Of a DNA stretch of 64,000 nt, positions 63,514 through 64,000 are shown piece by piece. How positions within the stretch are numbered: position 1 is the stretch's first letter; every line of letters starts with the position of its first letter. This DNA comes from Edaphosphingomonas laterariae (lineage in GTDB: Bacteria; Pseudomonadota; Alphaproteobacteria; Sphingomonadales; Sphingomonadaceae): positions 124,001 through 188,000 of the forward strand of contig NZ_FZOS01000005.1 in assembly GCF_900188165.1 (NCBI RefSeq), read 5' to 3'. Below the pieces are notes generated by a model, which was not told the DNA's origin, did no database searches, and saw only the letters and a program-made list of their open reading frames with translations. The position numbers and the translations under genes were made by a program.

Positions 63514-64000
63514 GCCCCGTCGCCATGCGCGCCTTTGCCGGCCTGCTGAAGGATCGCACCGGACAGGAACTCGCCGCCAGCCGCCACTGGCGGATCGAAA
63601 CGGCGCTGAAGCCGCTGCTGCGCGATCGGGAATTGCCGTCGTTCGATTCGCTGGCCGCCGGCCTTGCCGACCGGCGCGACATCAAACTTGCCGACGCCGT
63701 GGTGGAGGCGCTGTTGAACCACGAAACCTTCTTCTTCCGCGAACAGGCGGCCTTCAACATGCTGATGGCCGGGCCGGTGGAGGCGCTGGCAGCGGCGCGC
63801 GGCGGCACGCGGCGGCTGCGCATCTGGTGCGCCGGCTGCTCGACGGGCCAGGAAGCCTATTCGATCGCCATGGCCTTTGCCGATGCCGGCGATCGCTGGC
63901 GCGCCTGGACGGTGGAGATCATCGGCACCGATGTTTCGGCCAGCATCGTCGGCCGCGCGGTGGAGGGGTGCTACAGCCAGTTCGAAATCCAGCGCGGGCT
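63504..64000 (+). CDS. cheR: CheR methyltransferase, 5' part
   Basis: The frame runs off the right edge; about 165 residues are visible. GTG start overlapping the end of cheB (an ATG seven codons later, 63525, is also possible). The N-terminal all-helical CheR domain includes LKDRTGQELAASRHWRIETAL and NHETFFFREQAAF; then the Rossmann SAM site LRIWCAGCSTGQEAYSIAM. Methylates chemoreceptor glutamates, opposing CheB. Completes the CheA-W-Y-B-R set. Confidence 0.92.
   Translation, partial: MELSPVAMRAFAGLLKDRTGQELAASRHWRIETALKPLLRDRELPSFDSLAAGLADRRDIKLADAVVEALLNHETFFFREQAAFNMLMAGPVEALAAARGGTRRLRIWCAGCSTGQEAYSIAMAFADAGDRWRAWTVEIIGTDVSASIVGRAVEGCYSQFEIQRG

Overview
This GC-rich window reads as chromosome from a sphingomonad-type alphaproteobacterium. 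The reasons are a ChpT phosphotransferase next to a chemotaxis-like operon, large TonB-dependent receptors beside catabolic enzymes, Rieske oxygenases, an alphaproteobacterial-type RpoH, and a MerC-Zur pair. Genes are tightly packed, with many ATGA or GTGA overlaps. I saw no rRNA, tRNA, CRISPR array, insertion sequence or prophage. Both ends cut genes: an unrecognised protein on the left and cheR on the right.

Layout. 1-6 kb: metabolic and housekeeping genes (SDR, map, CinA-like protein, glycosyltransferase, aminotransferase, a 43-residue small protein). 6.0-11 kb: a signalling module of STAS antagonist, MBL-fold hydrolase, CHASE2-SpoIIE phosphatase, an FecR/OmpA envelope pair on the other strand, and an RsbW-like kinase. 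11.5-20.6 kb: ctaA-cutA, rplM-rpsI, merC-zur, dxs, tlyA and small enzymes. 21-23.6 kb: a TetR gene divergent from a Rieske oxygenase. 23.7-27.3 kb: dnaX, ebfC and pgm. 27.5-29.5 kb: a TetR-EthD-crotonase operon. 29.6 kb: a nuclease-DUF1294 fusion.

30.4-39.2 kb is the most striking region. It holds a TonB-dependent receptor, a GH31 enzyme with the five-residue sulfoquinovosidase signature (K, E, R, W, Y), a LacI regulator, a YeiH-family putative sulfite/sulfate exporter, an aldo-keto reductase and an SsuD-like flavin monooxygenase. Together they look like a sulfo-SMO (oxidative desulfurisation) route for the plant sulfosugar sulfoquinovose. Here uptake would start with a TonB receptor rather than the ABC importer of the Agrobacterium version. 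The proposed flow is glycoside uptake, SQ release, oxidative loss of sulfite to give 6-oxo-glucose, then reduction to glucose, with sulfite exported. Three palindromes with a central CG, one before the sulfoquinovosidase and two between exporter and reductase, are candidate LacI operators.

39.2-47.4 kb: two hotdog thioesterases, cysK coupled to an MFS gene, an intergenic region with three consecutive hairpins, an orphan PAS histidine kinase, a CoA transferase and two overlapping Lrp/AsnC genes. 47.5-54.1 kb: an SDR, an alpha/beta hydrolase and a TonB receptor, divergent from two tandem Rieske oxygenases. The divergent promoter region carries two copies of a TGAATG-N3-TTCA element that also lies upstream of the TetR gene at 27.6 kb, which suggests one regulon split over about 24 kb. 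54.2-58.4 kb: GH25 lysozyme, an outer-membrane transporter-like protein, rpoH, rluD and a JAMM peptidase. 58.5-64 kb: chpT-cheA-cheW-cheY-cheB-cheR.

Starts were chosen by family length and visible Shine-Dalgarno sequences. Functions rest on recognised motifs and remembered family features; no database search was run.
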